A stretch of 42,577 bases of DNA from Thiobacillus sp. (GCA_018262815.1 JADFDN010000010.1:1-42577); one strand, 5' to 3'. Positions 1-10,304 are shown, counted from the first letter of the stretch. Translations and numbers: made by a program. Notes: generated by a model from the sequence alone, not told the origin.

Positions 1-1
1 G

Positions 2-898
2 CAAATCTGGCTGGACGCCATCGAGCAAAATGGCGGCCCCGCACCCGCGCCCTTCCGCCCCGACCTGCGCACCCGCGTCGTCGCTCGCCTCACCCGCATC
101 TTCAGGCCGCGTGCGATGCGCGGCGTGCTGGCGGCGATGAAGGTGCGGGGCATGGTGCTGTATTCGCATACCCGGCCGCATCCCATGCCGGTCAGGCGCG
201 ACGACATCGGCAAGCGTCACCGGAACGGCGCCGCCGGCAATGCCCTGCGCGCCGGCGTGTTCGGCGTCAACGACGGCCTGGTGTCGAACGCGGCGCTGAT
301 CTACGGCGTCGCCGGCGCGACGCAGGAGCCCTCGGTCATCCTGCTGACTGGCATTGCCGGTCTGCTGGCCGGCGCCTTCTCGATGGCGGCGGGCGAATAC
401 GTGTCGGTGCGCTCGCAGCGCGAAATGTTCGAATACCAGATCGGCCTCGAACGCGACGAACTGGAAACCTATCCGGACGAGGAAGCCGCCGAACTGGCGC
501 TGATCTACGCCGCCAAGGGCATGGACCCGGTCGAGGCGCGGCGCGTGGCCGACACCCTGATGCAGGATCCCGAGCGCGCGCTCGACACGCTGGCGCGCGA
601 AGAGCTGGGGCTCAACCCCGACGAACTGGGATCGCCCTGGGTGGCGGCGATCTCGTCGTTTTCCGCCTTCACCGCCGGCGCCGCGCTGCCGCTGGCGCCG
701 TTCCTGTTCGGCCATGACGAAGCGCTCGCCGCCTCGGTCGCGCTCACTGCGCTGGGCCTGTTCGCCGTCGGCGCCATCATGAGCCTGTTCACCGGCCGCC
801 ACGCCCTGCTCTCCGGCCTGCGCATGCTCAGCATCGGTGGCGCGGCGGGCCTGGCGACCTACTTCATCGGCGCCTGGCTGGGCGTGTCGCTCGGCTAG
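2..898 (+). CDS. VIT1/CCC1-family metal ion transporter (5' end cut by window)
   Basis: The frame is open to the left edge, so the true start lies outside and 298 residues are visible. The first ~80 visible residues are soluble and basic, and resemble the end of the ferritin/rubrerythrin-like N-terminal domain found on many bacterial VIT1 proteins (inference). From visible residue ~85 the VIT1 core starts with GVFGVNDGLVSNAAL, then a glycine-rich membrane segment with the family pattern MAAGEYVSVRSQRE. A charged, acidic cytoplasmic stretch follows (about residues 140-205), which in this family binds metal, and then three C-terminal membrane segments ending in a short tail. Family members export or sequester Fe2+/Mn2+ across the inner membrane. 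Family call is secure; the substrate cannot be read from the sequence. Confidence 0.9.
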   Translation, partial: QIWLDAIEQNGGPAPAPFRPDLRTRVVARLTRIFRPRAMRGVLAAMKVRGMVLYSHTRPHPMPVRRDDIGKRHRNGAAGNALRAGVFGVNDGLVSNAALIYGVAGATQEPSVILLTGIAGLLAGAFSMAAGEYVSVRSQREMFEYQIGLERDELETYPDEEAAELALIYAAKGMDPVEARRVADTLMQDPERALDTLAREELGLNPDELGSPWVAAISSFSAFTAGAALPLAPFLFGHDEALAASVALTALGLFAVGAIMSLFTGRHALLSGLRMLSIGGAAGLATYFIGAWLGVSLG

Positions 899-1075
899 GG
901 CCTGTTAACCGGCCTCGGATGGCCCGTATGAGACGCCCAATCAGAAGCGGCTGTGACGCCCAGTTTCCGGCTATGTCCGGGAGCAGACAGTTCGTGCGGC
1001 CGCGCCCTACTCGGTTCCCGTTATCGGAGCATTGTTGGCTGTCCGCTTCGCGACAACACCAAAGGGAGCCGCGAA

Positions 1076-1221
1076 AGGTTACAGACCATTGCAGTCGTCC
1101 TGATCATCCTCCGCTTGCTGGGGCGGGTTACGTCGTACATCATGGGCGGGCTTATCCACATTCTCTGGTCATCGCGGTCGTGGTGATCCGGCTGCGTCTC
1201 ATCGAGGGCCAGCGCCTGTAA
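1076..1221 (+). pseudogene. broken copy of small hydrophobic lmo0937-type protein gene
   Basis: Reading from 1076 gives R-LQTIAVVLIILRLLGRVTS and then YIMGGLIHIL. This matches, nearly residue for residue, the intact 45-residue protein encoded at 24300-24437 (MLETIAVILIILWLLGLVTS...). The start codon has become AGG. After IHI a single missing base shifts the frame, and the tail LVIAVVVIRLRLIEG continues in the next frame to a TAA at 1219-1221. Loss of the start plus a one-base deletion make this a relic rather than a gene. It shows that the small membrane protein was once present in at least two copies in this region. Confidence 0.8.
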
Positions 1222-1691
1222 GCCTCCTGAAATTGTTCTACGCTGAAACATGCCGCATAGAGTCGATCAGTTTGTGTCACGCGTGCCGTTACCCGCCATC
1301 CTCGTGGCTCATGGGGAGAATCAGATGAACTCCTGCCGGAGATATTGAAATGAACGCAATCAAAATTCCGATCGAACTGTCGATCAAGGACAAAACGCCG
1401 GTCCACCTCCCCATCCGGACCGGCTTGGGCGCGGTTTTGGTCTCCGTGTGCAGCAACCGCAGCCGTTACTCCTGATCGGGACATGACTGGCTGGCATCAC
1501 AGGAAACGGCCGGCCGGCATGATGGTTTATCGGTCATCAACCAGCGGCTGGCTCAACACGATTGCCTGGATCTAGCGCAATCCCTGCCAGACCCGCGGAA
1601 AACACGGTCGAACTCATTTGCAATCGATGCCGGCGTTTTCGCCGGGCGCGGCTCATCAGATCCTGCCGGTCGGATCACCTCGCGTTCGAGC
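1222..1691. other. gene-poor stretch before the glucan synthase gene
   Basis: About 470 bases without a convincing gene. The only candidate is a 41-codon frame at 1350-1475 (starts MNAIKIPIEL, ends SRYS) with a GGAG-like sequence 8 bases upstream; I do not recognise it. From 1476 the glucan synthase frame is open but has no ATG, GTG or TTG before 1746 and does not read like protein until about 1690. Confidence 0.4.
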
Positions 1692-1700
1692 AAGGAGAGG
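1692..1700 (+). promoter_or_regulatory. strong Shine-Dalgarno-like site upstream of ndvB-like gene
   Basis: AAGGAGAGG is an excellent ribosome-binding sequence, but the first standard start codon in the glucan synthase frame is GTG at 1746, about 45 bases further on. ATT (1701) and ATC (1704) follow the site directly in the same frame, and the 15 codons between read as plausible protein (IIDINAFGFSSRTRN). Either a rare AUU/AUC start is used or the GTG is initiated without this site. Confidence 0.45.
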
Positions 1701-1745
1701 ATTATCGATATCAACGCGTTCGGATTTTCTTCGCGCACCCGGAAT

Positions 1746-4700
1746 GTGCTGCGCCACGACCGTGATACCGAATTGTTGCGTTCGGAGTTGCTCAGCATCG
1801 AGCAGCTCAAGCGACATGCGATCACGCTGGCGAGCCAGTATCGAATCAATCCGCGCCCCGGTCCGGATCGCTTGCTGCCGCGCCTCGCGGAAAACGCCCG
1901 GGTTCTGCTGGCGGCATATGACGTGGTCACCGCCGCCGCCACGCCGGGACAACGGATCGTGCCGGCCGAGGCCTGGCTGCTCGACAACTTCTATTTGATC
2001 GAGCAGCAGATCGGCCTGGCGCGTCGCCACCTGCCGCGCGGATACAGTCGCCAGCTGCCGCGACTGGCCGATGGCCTGTCCGCCGGTTTTCCTCGCATAT
2101 ACGACTTGGCGCTGGAGCTGATCTCCCATATGGACGGCCGCGTCGACGGCGACAACGCCACCCAGTTCATCGCCGCCTACCAGACCGTCGAGCCCTTGAA
2201 GCTGGGCGAACTGTGGGCCTTCCCGATCATGCTGCAGCTGTCGCTGCTGGAAAACCTGCGTCGCGTCGGGGTGCGCATCGCCCAGCGACGCGAGGAGCGC
2301 GATGCGGCCATTACCTGGGCAGACCGCATGCTCGCCGCCGCCGAAACCGAACCCAAACAGCTGATCCACCTGCTGGCCGAGTTTGCCCATGCCGATGTGC
2401 CGCTGACCGCACCGTTCGTGGAAGAGTTCTACGACCGGCTTCAGGCGCAGGGGCCCGCCATGGCCTTCGTGCAAACCTGGGTCGAGCAGAAACTGCTCGA
2501 ACAGGGGGTGACCGCGACCGAACTGTCGGAGGCTGCCGGCCGCACGGCTGCGGCCAACCAGATCTCCATCGCCAACAGTATCGGCAGTTTGCGCTTTATC
2601 GGCGCCATGGACTGGAAGCAATTCGTCGAGTCGCTCAGCGTCGTCGAACAGGCCCTGCGCGAAGATCCGATGGAACGTTACGCCAGCCAGGATTTCGCCA
2701 CTCGCGACCGTTACCGGCACGTCATCGAGGACGTGGCGCGCCGCAGCACCTGCAGCGAAATGGCGGTGGCGCGCGAAGCCATCGTGCTCGCGCAGGCGGC
2801 CGCCGCGGAACGGGGCTTGCATGACCGCAGTGCGCATGTCGGCTACTACCTGATCGACCGGGGACGCCCGCACCTGGAGCAGGCAGTCGGCTGCCGGCTG
2901 CCGTGGAAAGCCCGGATCAGCCGGGTGAGCCGGCCTCTGCGTCTGCCTCTGTATCTCGGTCCCATCCTGTTGCTGACGCTCCTTGCGACAGTAGCCGTGT
3001 TGTCCGTTGGCGGATTCGAGCCGGGTGACGGGCGGATCTGGTTTTTTGCGCTTCCACTCGTCATCGCCTCTTCGGCGCTGGTCGTCCCGCTGGTGAACCT
3101 GCTGGTCACGCTCGTCCTGCCGCCACGTGCCTTGCCCCGCATGGATTTTTCCAAAGGGATTCCGGACAGCCACCGCACCATGGTGATCGTCCCCACCCTG
3201 CTGGCGAGCCCGCAGGACGTCGACGATCTGCTCGAAGCCATGGAGATCCGCTATCTCGGCAATCGCGATCCCAATCTGTTCTTTGCCCTGCTGACGGATT
3301 TTCGCGACGCGCCCGAAGAGACGCTGCCGGACGACGCAGCCCTGCTCGCCTACGCGCGCGCCGCGGTCGAGGCGCTCAACGCGACCTATCGCGAGGACCG
3401 CCCCTGCGTCTTCTATCTGTTTCACCGCCCGCGGATATGGAATCCGTTCGAGCGGGTGTGGATGGGCTACGAGCGCAAGCGCGGCAAGCTGGAGCAGTTC
3501 AATGCCTGGCTCCGTGGCGAGGCGCAGACGGCCTTCTCGGACATCGTCGGCGACCTGTCCCTCCTCGCTTCGATCCAGTACGTCATCACCCTGGATACCG
3601 ACACCCAGCTACCGCGCGACGCGGCCCGCACCCTGGTCGGCAACCTCGCCCACCCGCTCAACCGGCCGGTCTACGATGCCGCCAAAGGCCGCATCGTCGA
3701 AGGCTACGCGATCCTGCAACCGCGCGCCTCGATCAGCCTGACCAGTGCCGGCCAGTCGCGCTTTACCCGGCTGTTCGCGGGCGACTCGGGTCTCGACCCT
3801 TACACGCGCGAGGTGTCGGATGTCTACCAGGACATCTTCGGGGAGGGGTCGTTCATCGGCAAAGGCATCTACGACGTGGATGCGTTTCGTCAGGCCGTCG
3901 ACGGACGCTTTCCGGAGAATCTCATCCTCAGCCACGACCTGCTGGAAAGCGGCTATGCGCGTTCGGCGCTGGTGACCGATGTCGAACTCATCGAGGAGCA
4001 CCCGGCCAGCTATGCCATCGAAGCCAGCCGGCGCCACCGCTGGATACGCGGCGACTGGCAGCTGGCCGGCTGGCTGCTGCCGCGCGTGCCGGGGCCGTCC
4101 AATGGCACGACGGCGAAGCGGCAGGCGAACCCGCTCTCGGTTCTGTCGCGGTGGAAGCTGTTCGACAACCTGCGGCGCAGCCTAGTGGCGCCGGCGCTGC
4201 TTGCCCTGCTGGCCGGGGGATGGCTGCTGGGCCCGGCACCCGTGTGGCTGTGGACCCTGCTGGTCGTGGCGGTGGTATTCCTGCCCACCCTGCTGTCCAC
4301 CGCAATCGAGCTCATCCGCAAGCCGGAAGAACGCGACTGGCTGGTGCACCTGAACCTGACCGGCAACTCTGCGGGGCGCCCGCTCGTGCTCGCCCTGCTG
4401 ACGCTGGCCTTCCTGCCCTACGACACGCTGATCTGCCTGGGCGCGATCCTGCGCTCGGGCGTGCGCATGCTGTTCACGCGACGCGGCCTGCTGCTGTGGC
4501 AACTGCCCGCCTACGCACGTCGCAACGCACGCCGGTCGCTGACCGATTTCTTCCGGGAGATGTGGATTGCACCGGCTCTCGCGCTGATGCTGGCCGTGGC
4601 GCTGGCCATAACAGAAACGGCGTGGCTCGTCGCTGCGCCCATCCTGTTGCTGTGGCTGCTGTCGCCCGTCGTCGGCTGGTGGATCAGCCGGCCGCTGGCC

Positions 4701-7700
4701 GCGCCCGCTCCGGGCCTGAGCGTCGATCAGGAGGTCTTCCTGCGCACAGCGGCCCGCCTCACCTGGCGCTACTTCGCGGACTTCGTCGGCCCGGACGACA
4801 ACTGGCTTCCGCCCGACAACTTCCAGGCCTATCCGGCACCGGCCATCGCCTCGCGCACCTCGCCCACCAACATCGGCATGTCGCTGCTGGCCGATCTGGC
4901 GGCGGTCGATTTCGGGTATATCACGGTCGGGGAATGCCTGCGGCGCATCGGCAACACACTGGCCTCGATGGAAAAGCTGGAACGCTATCGCGGCCACCTT
5001 TACAACTGGTACGACACCCGCACGCTGCAGCCGCTCCACCCGCAATACGTCTCGTCGGTGGACAGCGGCAACCTGGCCGGCAGCCTGCTCACCCTGCAGG
5101 CCGGCCTGGCCGAGCTGAAGCATCAGCCGGTGCTATCAGCCAACGCACTGCAGGGAATGCAGGACACCCTGCAGGTTCTGGCCGACCAGCTTCCCGCTTC
5201 GCCCGCCCCCGAGCTTGCAAAAAAAATCCGCCTGCTGCAGGACGCGCTCCACGCATTCAAGCTGGCAGGTTCGCCGCACACGCCGGCTGCCGCCGTCAGC
5301 GCGCTGAACGAGATTCACTGCATCGGTGGAGAGCTGGTGACATGGCTGCCGGCGGATGTCGACATCGAGGGCGAACTGGTTTACTGGGCGCAGGCATTCG
5401 ACCAGCAATCGCGCGCCCTTCGCGATGAGCTTGGATTGCTGGTGCCCGAGCCGTGGCAGGGCAGCGCCCTGCCGACCCGGATGGAACTGGCCGCCATGGG
5501 TGCGGCGGGCGCCGTGGCGCAGCTCGACCTCATCGATGATCTGACGAATCGCTGCCGCGCGCTGGCGGCGATGGATTTCGAGTTTCTCTACGATGCCGGA
5601 TGCGGTCTCTTGACCATCGGCTACGACGTCGGCGAACGGCGCCGCGATCCGTCCTGCTACGACCTGCTGGCATCGGAAGCGCGCTTGGCCAGTTTCCTGC
5701 TCATCGCGCAGGGACAGGTGCCGCAGAAGCACTGGTTCGCGCTGGGCCGCCTGCTCACCAGTCACGGCGGCGACGTCAGCCTGATTTCGTGGAGCGGCTC
5801 GATGTTCGAGTACCTGATGCCGCAGCTGATCATGCCGAGCTACCCGAACACCCTGCTTGAGCAGACCTGCAAGGCGGCGGTATCGCGCCAGATCGAATAC
5901 GGCCGCCAACGCGCGGTGCCGTGGGGGATTTCCGAGTCCTGCTACAACACCACCGACATCAACCAGGTCTATCAATACCGGGCCTTTGGCGTGCCTGGAC
6001 TCGGCTTCAAGCGCGGACTGGGCGACGACCTGGTCATCGCACCCTACGCCAGCGCACTGGCGCTGACGGTCATGCCGCGGGAAGCGTGCCGCAACCTGCA
6101 GACGCTGGCCGATCAGGGATTTCTCGGCGCCTATGGCTTCTACGAGGCGATCGACTACACGCCCACGCGCGTGCCGCGCGGCAAGCCGCACGCCATCGTG
6201 CGGACCTTCATGGCGCATCACCAGGGCATGAGCCTCCTGGCCTTTGCCCATGTATTGTTCGACCAGCCGATGCAGCGCCGCTTCATGTCGGACCCGCTCG
6301 CGCGGGCGACCGAATTGCTGCTGCAGGAGCGGGTACCGAAGAAGGGCGCCACCCTGCACCCGCACGCGGCCGAAGTCAGCGCCGCCGCCCGCCCCCCCAG
6401 CGCGGACGTCGGTTCGATCATGCGCGTGTTTACCGACCCCAACACGCAACTCCCCGAAGTTCACCTGCTGTCGAACGGCCGCTATCACGTCATGGCGACC
6501 CATGCCGGCGGCAGCACCAGCCGCTGGCGCGACCTCGCCGTCACCCGCTGGCGCGAGGACGCCACCTCAGACGGCTGGGGCACCTTCATCTACCTGCGTG
6601 ACCGCGACAACGGAAAATACTGGTCGGCTGCTCACCAGCCGACCCTGCGCCGCGCCGATCACTACGAAGCGATCTTCGTTCAGGCGCGCGCCGAATACCG
6701 GCGGCGCGACCAGGCGATCGAAGCGCACACCGAGATCAGCGTGTCCCCCGAGGACGACGTCGAGATCCGTCGCGTCACGCTCACCAACCAGTCGTCGCGG
6801 CGCCGTCACATCGAAGTGACGAGCTACGCGGAAGTGGTGCTGGCGCCGCTGAACGCCGATCTGGCGCATCGCTCGTTCAGCAATCTGTTCGTGCAGACCG
6901 AAATCCTGCCCGGGCAGCAGGCCATCCTCTGCACCCGACGTCCCCGCACGCCGGGCGAGCAGGTGCCGTGGATGTTCCACCTGGTGGCCGCGCCAGGCGC
7001 AGTGGCCGACGAGCCATCCTTCGAGACCGACCGCGCCCGCTTCATCGGGCGTGGCCGCACCGCAGCCAACCCGCTGGTGATGGACAGCGGCGACAGCCCG
7101 TCGACCCTGTCGAGCCATGTTTTATCAAATACCGAGGGTTCGGTGCTCGATCCCATCGTGGCGATCCGTCGCACCCTGACCCTGTCGCCCGACGAATCGG
7201 CGAGCGTGCAGATCATCTCCGGGATCGCGGACACACGTGAGGCCGCCTTGGCCCTGATCGAGAAATACTGCGACAGGCATTTCGTCGAGCGCGCGTTCGA
7301 GATGGCCTGGTTCCAGAGCCAGGAGGTGCTGCGCCACCTCAACGCGACCGAAGCCGATGCCCAGATCTTCGGCCGCCTGGCCAACTCCGTCATTTACGGC
7401 AATGCCCTGCGCCGTGCGGCGCCCGGCATCATCGCCCGCAACCAGCTGGGGCAGTCCGGGCTGTGGCGCTTCGCCATCTCGGGCGATCTGCCCATCGTCC
7501 TGCTCCATATCGGCGATATCAACCGCATCGACCTGGTCAAGCAGGTGCTGCAGGCGCATGCCTATTGGCGCATGAAAGGTTTGGCCGCCGACCTGGTAAT
7601 CGTGAACGAGGACTTCTCGGGTTATCGCGCGGTGCTGCAGGACCTGATCATGGGACTGATCAACTCGGGCCCCGAAGCGCAAGTGATCGACAAACCGGGC

Positions 7701-10304
7701 GGGGTCTTCGTGCGCCGTACCGAGGAACTGACCGAGGACGAGCGGGTGCTGCTGCAGACGGTCGCCCGCATCGTCTTCAGCGACACTGCCGAGACTCTGA
7801 TCGAGCAGGTGGATCGACGCGTGTCGGCGGAGCGGGCGTCGGACCGCTTGGAACCCGCGCTGCAGGCGCTCGTCGAGCCGGTGTATCCGCTGGCGGCGCG
7901 CGAACAAATTTTCAGCAACGGCCTCGGCGGCTTCACGCCCGACGGGCACGAATACGTTGTCACCCTCGAACCCGGCCAGACCACGCCGGCGCCGTGGGTC
8001 AACGTGATCGCCAGCCCGCACATCGGCACGGTCGTCAGCGAGAGCGGCAGCGCGTACACCTGGGCGGAAAACGCGCATGAGTTCCGAATGACCACCTGGC
8101 ACAACGACCCGCTCACCGATGCCAGCGGCGAGGCGCTCTACATCCGCGACGAGGAAACGGGGGCGTTCTGGTCGCCGACTCCGCTGCCTGCTCGCGGCAA
8201 ATCGGGCTATGTGTGTCGGCACGGCTTCGGCTACAGCGTGTTCGAGCATTACGAGGCCGGCATCGCCTCGGAGCTTTATACCTACGTCGCCATGGATGCC
8301 CCGGTGAAGTTCGTGTTGGTCAGGCTGCACAATCAGTCGAAGCGCGCGCGCAGCCTCTCGTTGACCGGTTATTGGGAACTGGTGCTCGGCGAATGGCGGC
8401 ATGCCAACCTGATGCACATCGTCACCGAATCGGATCCGCACACCGGGGCGCTGTTCGCCCGCAATGCCTACGGCCGCGAATGCGCGGGCCGGGTGGTGTT
8501 TGCGCACGTGAGCGAGCGCGAACGGTCGCTGAGCGGCAACCGGACCGAGTTCATCGGCCGCAACGGCTCGCTGGCCAGCCCGGCGGCGATGCGCCGCAAG
8601 CGCCTGTCGGGCCGAACCGGGGCCGGCATGGATCCGTGCGCGGCGATCCAGGCCCGAATCGAACTCGCCGCCGGGCAGGAACGCGAAATCGTGTTCGTTT
8701 TCGGCGCGGCCAAGCACGCCGACGAAGCGCGCCATTTCATCCAGCGCTTCGGCGGACGGGCAAGCGCACGACAGGCACTGGACGCGGTGTGGGAACACTG
8801 GAACCGCACCCTGGGCGCGGTGAATGTGGACACGCCCGACCGTGCACTCAATATTCTGGCCAACGGCTGGCTGGTCTATCAGACCCTGTCCTGCAGGCTG
8901 TGGGGGCGCAGCGGCTATTACCAGTCCGGCGGCGCCTACGGCTTCCGCGATCAATTGCAGGACACCATGGCGCTGATCCATGCCACCCCGTGGCTCGCCC
9001 GCGAGCAACTGATCCGGCATGCCGGGCGCCAGTTCCTCAAGGGGGACGTACAGCACTGGTGGCACCCGCCCAATGGCCAGGGGGTGCGTACCCATTTTTC
9101 CGACGACTACCTGTGGCTTCCCTATGCCACCTGCCGCTACGTGCGGGCGACCGGCGACACCGGCGTGCTCGACGAGTCCATCCATTTTCTGGAGGGCCGC
9201 GAGCTGTATGCGGAAGAGGAGGCCTACTACGACCAGCCGCAACGCTCGCCCGAAGCGGCCAGTCTGTACGAGCACTGCGTGCGCGCCCTCAAGCACGGCC
9301 TGCGCTTCGGCGCTCATCATTTGCCGCTGATGGGCTGCGGCGACTGGAACGACGGCATGAATCTCGTCGGCAAGGAGGGCCGTGGCGAGAGCGTGTGGCT
9401 GGCGTGGTTCCTGGTCGAAAACCTCGAGCTGTTTGCCGGCCTGGCGCGTAACCGCAATGACCAGGAGTTTGCCGAGGTGTGCAGCACTCAGGCTGCCCAG
9501 CTGCGTAGCAACATCGAGGCCCAGGCTTGGGATGGCGCGTGGTACCGACGCGCCTATTTCGACGACGGCACGCCATTGGGCTCGTCCAGTAACGACGAAT
9601 GCCAAATCGATTCGATCAGCCAGAGCTGGGCGATCATTTCCAAAGGGGGCGACCCGGTGCGGGCCCGCCAGGCAATGGCGGCGGTGGACGAGCGCCTGGT
9701 GAGGCGCGACAAGCAGATCATCCAGCTGCTCGACCCGCCCTTCGACACATCGGATCTGGAGCCGGGCTACATCAAAGGCTACATCCCCGGCGTGCGCGAA
9801 AACGGCGGCCAATATACGCATGCCGCGATCTGGACCACGATGGCGTTTGCCATGATGGGCGACACCGAACGCGCGTGGGAATTCTTCGCCATGCTCAACC
9901 CCATCCATCACGGCAGCACACCGGATGCCATCGAACGCTACAAGGTCGAGCCCTACGTCATGTGCGCGGACATCTATGGCGTGTCGCCGCACACCGGCCG
10001 CGGCGGCTGGACCTGGTACACCGGGGCAGCAGGCTGGATGTACCGGCTCACCGTGGAAACCCTGCTCGGCCTGAAGCTCGAAGTGGACCATCTGCGCATT
10101 GCGCCGTGCATCCCGGCCGACTGGGAGACCTACAAAATCCATTACCGCTATCGCGAGACGGTCCACCACATCACGGTCCGCCGCACCGGCGACCCAACGG
10201 GGAAGGCGACCCGCGTGACGGTGGATGGCGTCGAACAGCACGACGCGCGCATTCCGCTGATTGACGACCGCCGGGAGCACTACGTGGAGGTAGATTTGAG
10301 CTGA
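1746..10304 (+). CDS. ndvB: cyclic beta-1,2-glucan synthase (NdvB/ChvB type)
   Basis: A protein of 2852 residues, the usual size for inner-membrane enzymes that build, extend, phosphorolytically trim and cyclise periplasmic beta-1,2-glucan from UDP-glucose. Order: an N-terminal region; a membrane pair near residues 395-460; a GT84 glycosyltransferase domain with DTDTQ at 617-621 and the RRHRW motif ending at W766; more membrane segments (about 810-980); a glycoamylase-like segment with YNTTDIN (~1399) and HHQGMSLLAFAH (~1491); and two GT36/GH94 beta-sandwich units (from ~1550 and ~2055). The C-terminal GH94 (alpha/alpha) barrel has GAYGFRDQLQD (2397-2406) and GDWNDGMN (2532-2539, acid D2536). 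All modules look intact. The annotated start is GTG, but translation may begin about 15 codons upstream. Monocistronic by spacing. Such glucans serve osmotic adaptation and host interaction in known cases; the role here is inferred. Confidence 0.93.
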   Translation: MLRHDRDTELLRSELLSIEQLKRHAITLASQYRINPRPGPDRLLPRLAENARVLLAAYDVVTAAATPGQRIVPAEAWLLDNFYLIEQQIGLARRHLPRGYSRQLPRLADGLSAGFPRIYDLALELISHMDGRVDGDNATQFIAAYQTVEPLKLGELWAFPIMLQLSLLENLRRVGVRIAQRREERDAAITWADRMLAAAETEPKQLIHLLAEFAHADVPLTAPFVEEFYDRLQAQGPAMAFVQTWVEQKLLEQGVTATELSEAAGRTAAANQISIANSIGSLRFIGAMDWKQFVESLSVVEQALREDPMERYASQDFATRDRYRHVIEDVARRSTCSEMAVAREAIVLAQAAAAERGLHDRSAHVGYYLIDRGRPHLEQAVGCRLPWKARISRVSRPLRLPLYLGPILLLTLLATVAVLSVGGFEPGDGRIWFFALPLVIASSALVVPLVNLLVTLVLPPRALPRMDFSKGIPDSHRTMVIVPTLLASPQDVDDLLEAMEIRYLGNRDPNLFFALLTDFRDAPEETLPDDAALLAYARAAVEALNATYREDRPCVFYLFHRPRIWNPFERVWMGYERKRGKLEQFNAWLRGEAQTAFSDIVGDLSLLASIQYVITLDTDTQLPRDAARTLVGNLAHPLNRPVYDAAKGRIVEGYAILQPRASISLTSAGQSRFTRLFAGDSGLDPYTREVSDVYQDIFGEGSFIGKGIYDVDAFRQAVDGRFPENLILSHDLLESGYARSALVTDVELIEEHPASYAIEASRRHRWIRGDWQLAGWLLPRVPGPSNGTTAKRQANPLSVLSRWKLFDNLRRSLVAPALLALLAGGWLLGPAPVWLWTLLVVAVVFLPTLLSTAIELIRKPEERDWLVHLNLTGNSAGRPLVLALLTLAFLPYDTLICLGAILRSGVRMLFTRRGLLLWQLPAYARRNARRSLTDFFREMWIAPALALMLAVALAITETAWLVAAPILLLWLLSPVVGWWISRPLAAPAPGLSVDQEVFLRTAARLTWRYFADFVGPDDNWLPPDNFQAYPAPAIASRTSPTNIGMSLLADLAAVDFGYITVGECLRRIGNTLASMEKLERYRGHLYNWYDTRTLQPLHPQYVSSVDSGNLAGSLLTLQAGLAELKHQPVLSANALQGMQDTLQVLADQLPASPAPELAKKIRLLQDALHAFKLAGSPHTPAAAVSALNEIHCIGGELVTWLPADVDIEGELVYWAQAFDQQSRALRDELGLLVPEPWQGSALPTRMELAAMGAAGAVAQLDLIDDLTNRCRALAAMDFEFLYDAGCGLLTIGYDVGERRRDPSCYDLLASEARLASFLLIAQGQVPQKHWFALGRLLTSHGGDVSLISWSGSMFEYLMPQLIMPSYPNTLLEQTCKAAVSRQIEYGRQRAVPWGISESCYNTTDINQVYQYRAFGVPGLGFKRGLGDDLVIAPYASALALTVMPREACRNLQTLADQGFLGAYGFYEAIDYTPTRVPRGKPHAIVRTFMAHHQGMSLLAFAHVLFDQPMQRRFMSDPLARATELLLQERVPKKGATLHPHAAEVSAAARPPSADVGSIMRVFTDPNTQLPEVHLLSNGRYHVMATHAGGSTSRWRDLAVTRWREDATSDGWGTFIYLRDRDNGKYWSAAHQPTLRRADHYEAIFVQARAEYRRRDQAIEAHTEISVSPEDDVEIRRVTLTNQSSRRRHIEVTSYAEVVLAPLNADLAHRSFSNLFVQTEILPGQQAILCTRRPRTPGEQVPWMFHLVAAPGAVADEPSFETDRARFIGRGRTAANPLVMDSGDSPSTLSSHVLSNTEGSVLDPIVAIRRTLTLSPDESASVQIISGIADTREAALALIEKYCDRHFVERAFEMAWFQSQEVLRHLNATEADAQIFGRLANSVIYGNALRRAAPGIIARNQLGQSGLWRFAISGDLPIVLLHIGDINRIDLVKQVLQAHAYWRMKGLAADLVIVNEDFSGYRAVLQDLIMGLINSGPEAQVIDKPGGVFVRRTEELTEDERVLLQTVARIVFSDTAETLIEQVDRRVSAERASDRLEPALQALVEPVYPLAAREQIFSNGLGGFTPDGHEYVVTLEPGQTTPAPWVNVIASPHIGTVVSESGSAYTWAENAHEFRMTTWHNDPLTDASGEALYIRDEETGAFWSPTPLPARGKSGYVCRHGFGYSVFEHYEAGIASELYTYVAMDAPVKFVLVRLHNQSKRARSLSLTGYWELVLGEWRHANLMHIVTESDPHTGALFARNAYGRECAGRVVFAHVSERERSLSGNRTEFIGRNGSLASPAAMRRKRLSGRTGAGMDPCAAIQARIELAAGQEREIVFVFGAAKHADEARHFIQRFGGRASARQALDAVWEHWNRTLGAVNVDTPDRALNILANGWLVYQTLSCRLWGRSGYYQSGGAYGFRDQLQDTMALIHATPWLAREQLIRHAGRQFLKGDVQHWWHPPNGQGVRTHFSDDYLWLPYATCRYVRATGDTGVLDESIHFLEGRELYAEEEAYYDQPQRSPEAASLYEHCVRALKHGLRFGAHHLPLMGCGDWNDGMNLVGKEGRGESVWLAWFLVENLELFAGLARNRNDQEFAEVCSTQAAQLRSNIEAQAWDGAWYRRAYFDDGTPLGSSSNDECQIDSISQSWAIISKGGDPVRARQAMAAVDERLVRRDKQIIQLLDPPFDTSDLEPGYIKGYIPGVRENGGQYTHAAIWTTMAFAMMGDTERAWEFFAMLNPIHHGSTPDAIERYKVEPYVMCADIYGVSPHTGRGGWTWYTGAAGWMYRLTVETLLGLKLEVDHLRIAPCIPADWETYKIHYRYRETVHHITVRRTGDPTGKATRVTVDGVEQHDARIPLIDDRREHYVEVDLS

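Noticed and set aside
7125-10280. Very long minus-strand reading frame (over 1000 codons) opposite the glucan synthase gene
   Set aside because: It mirrors GC-rich codons of a clearly conserved enzyme and has no domain, signal or ribosome-binding site.
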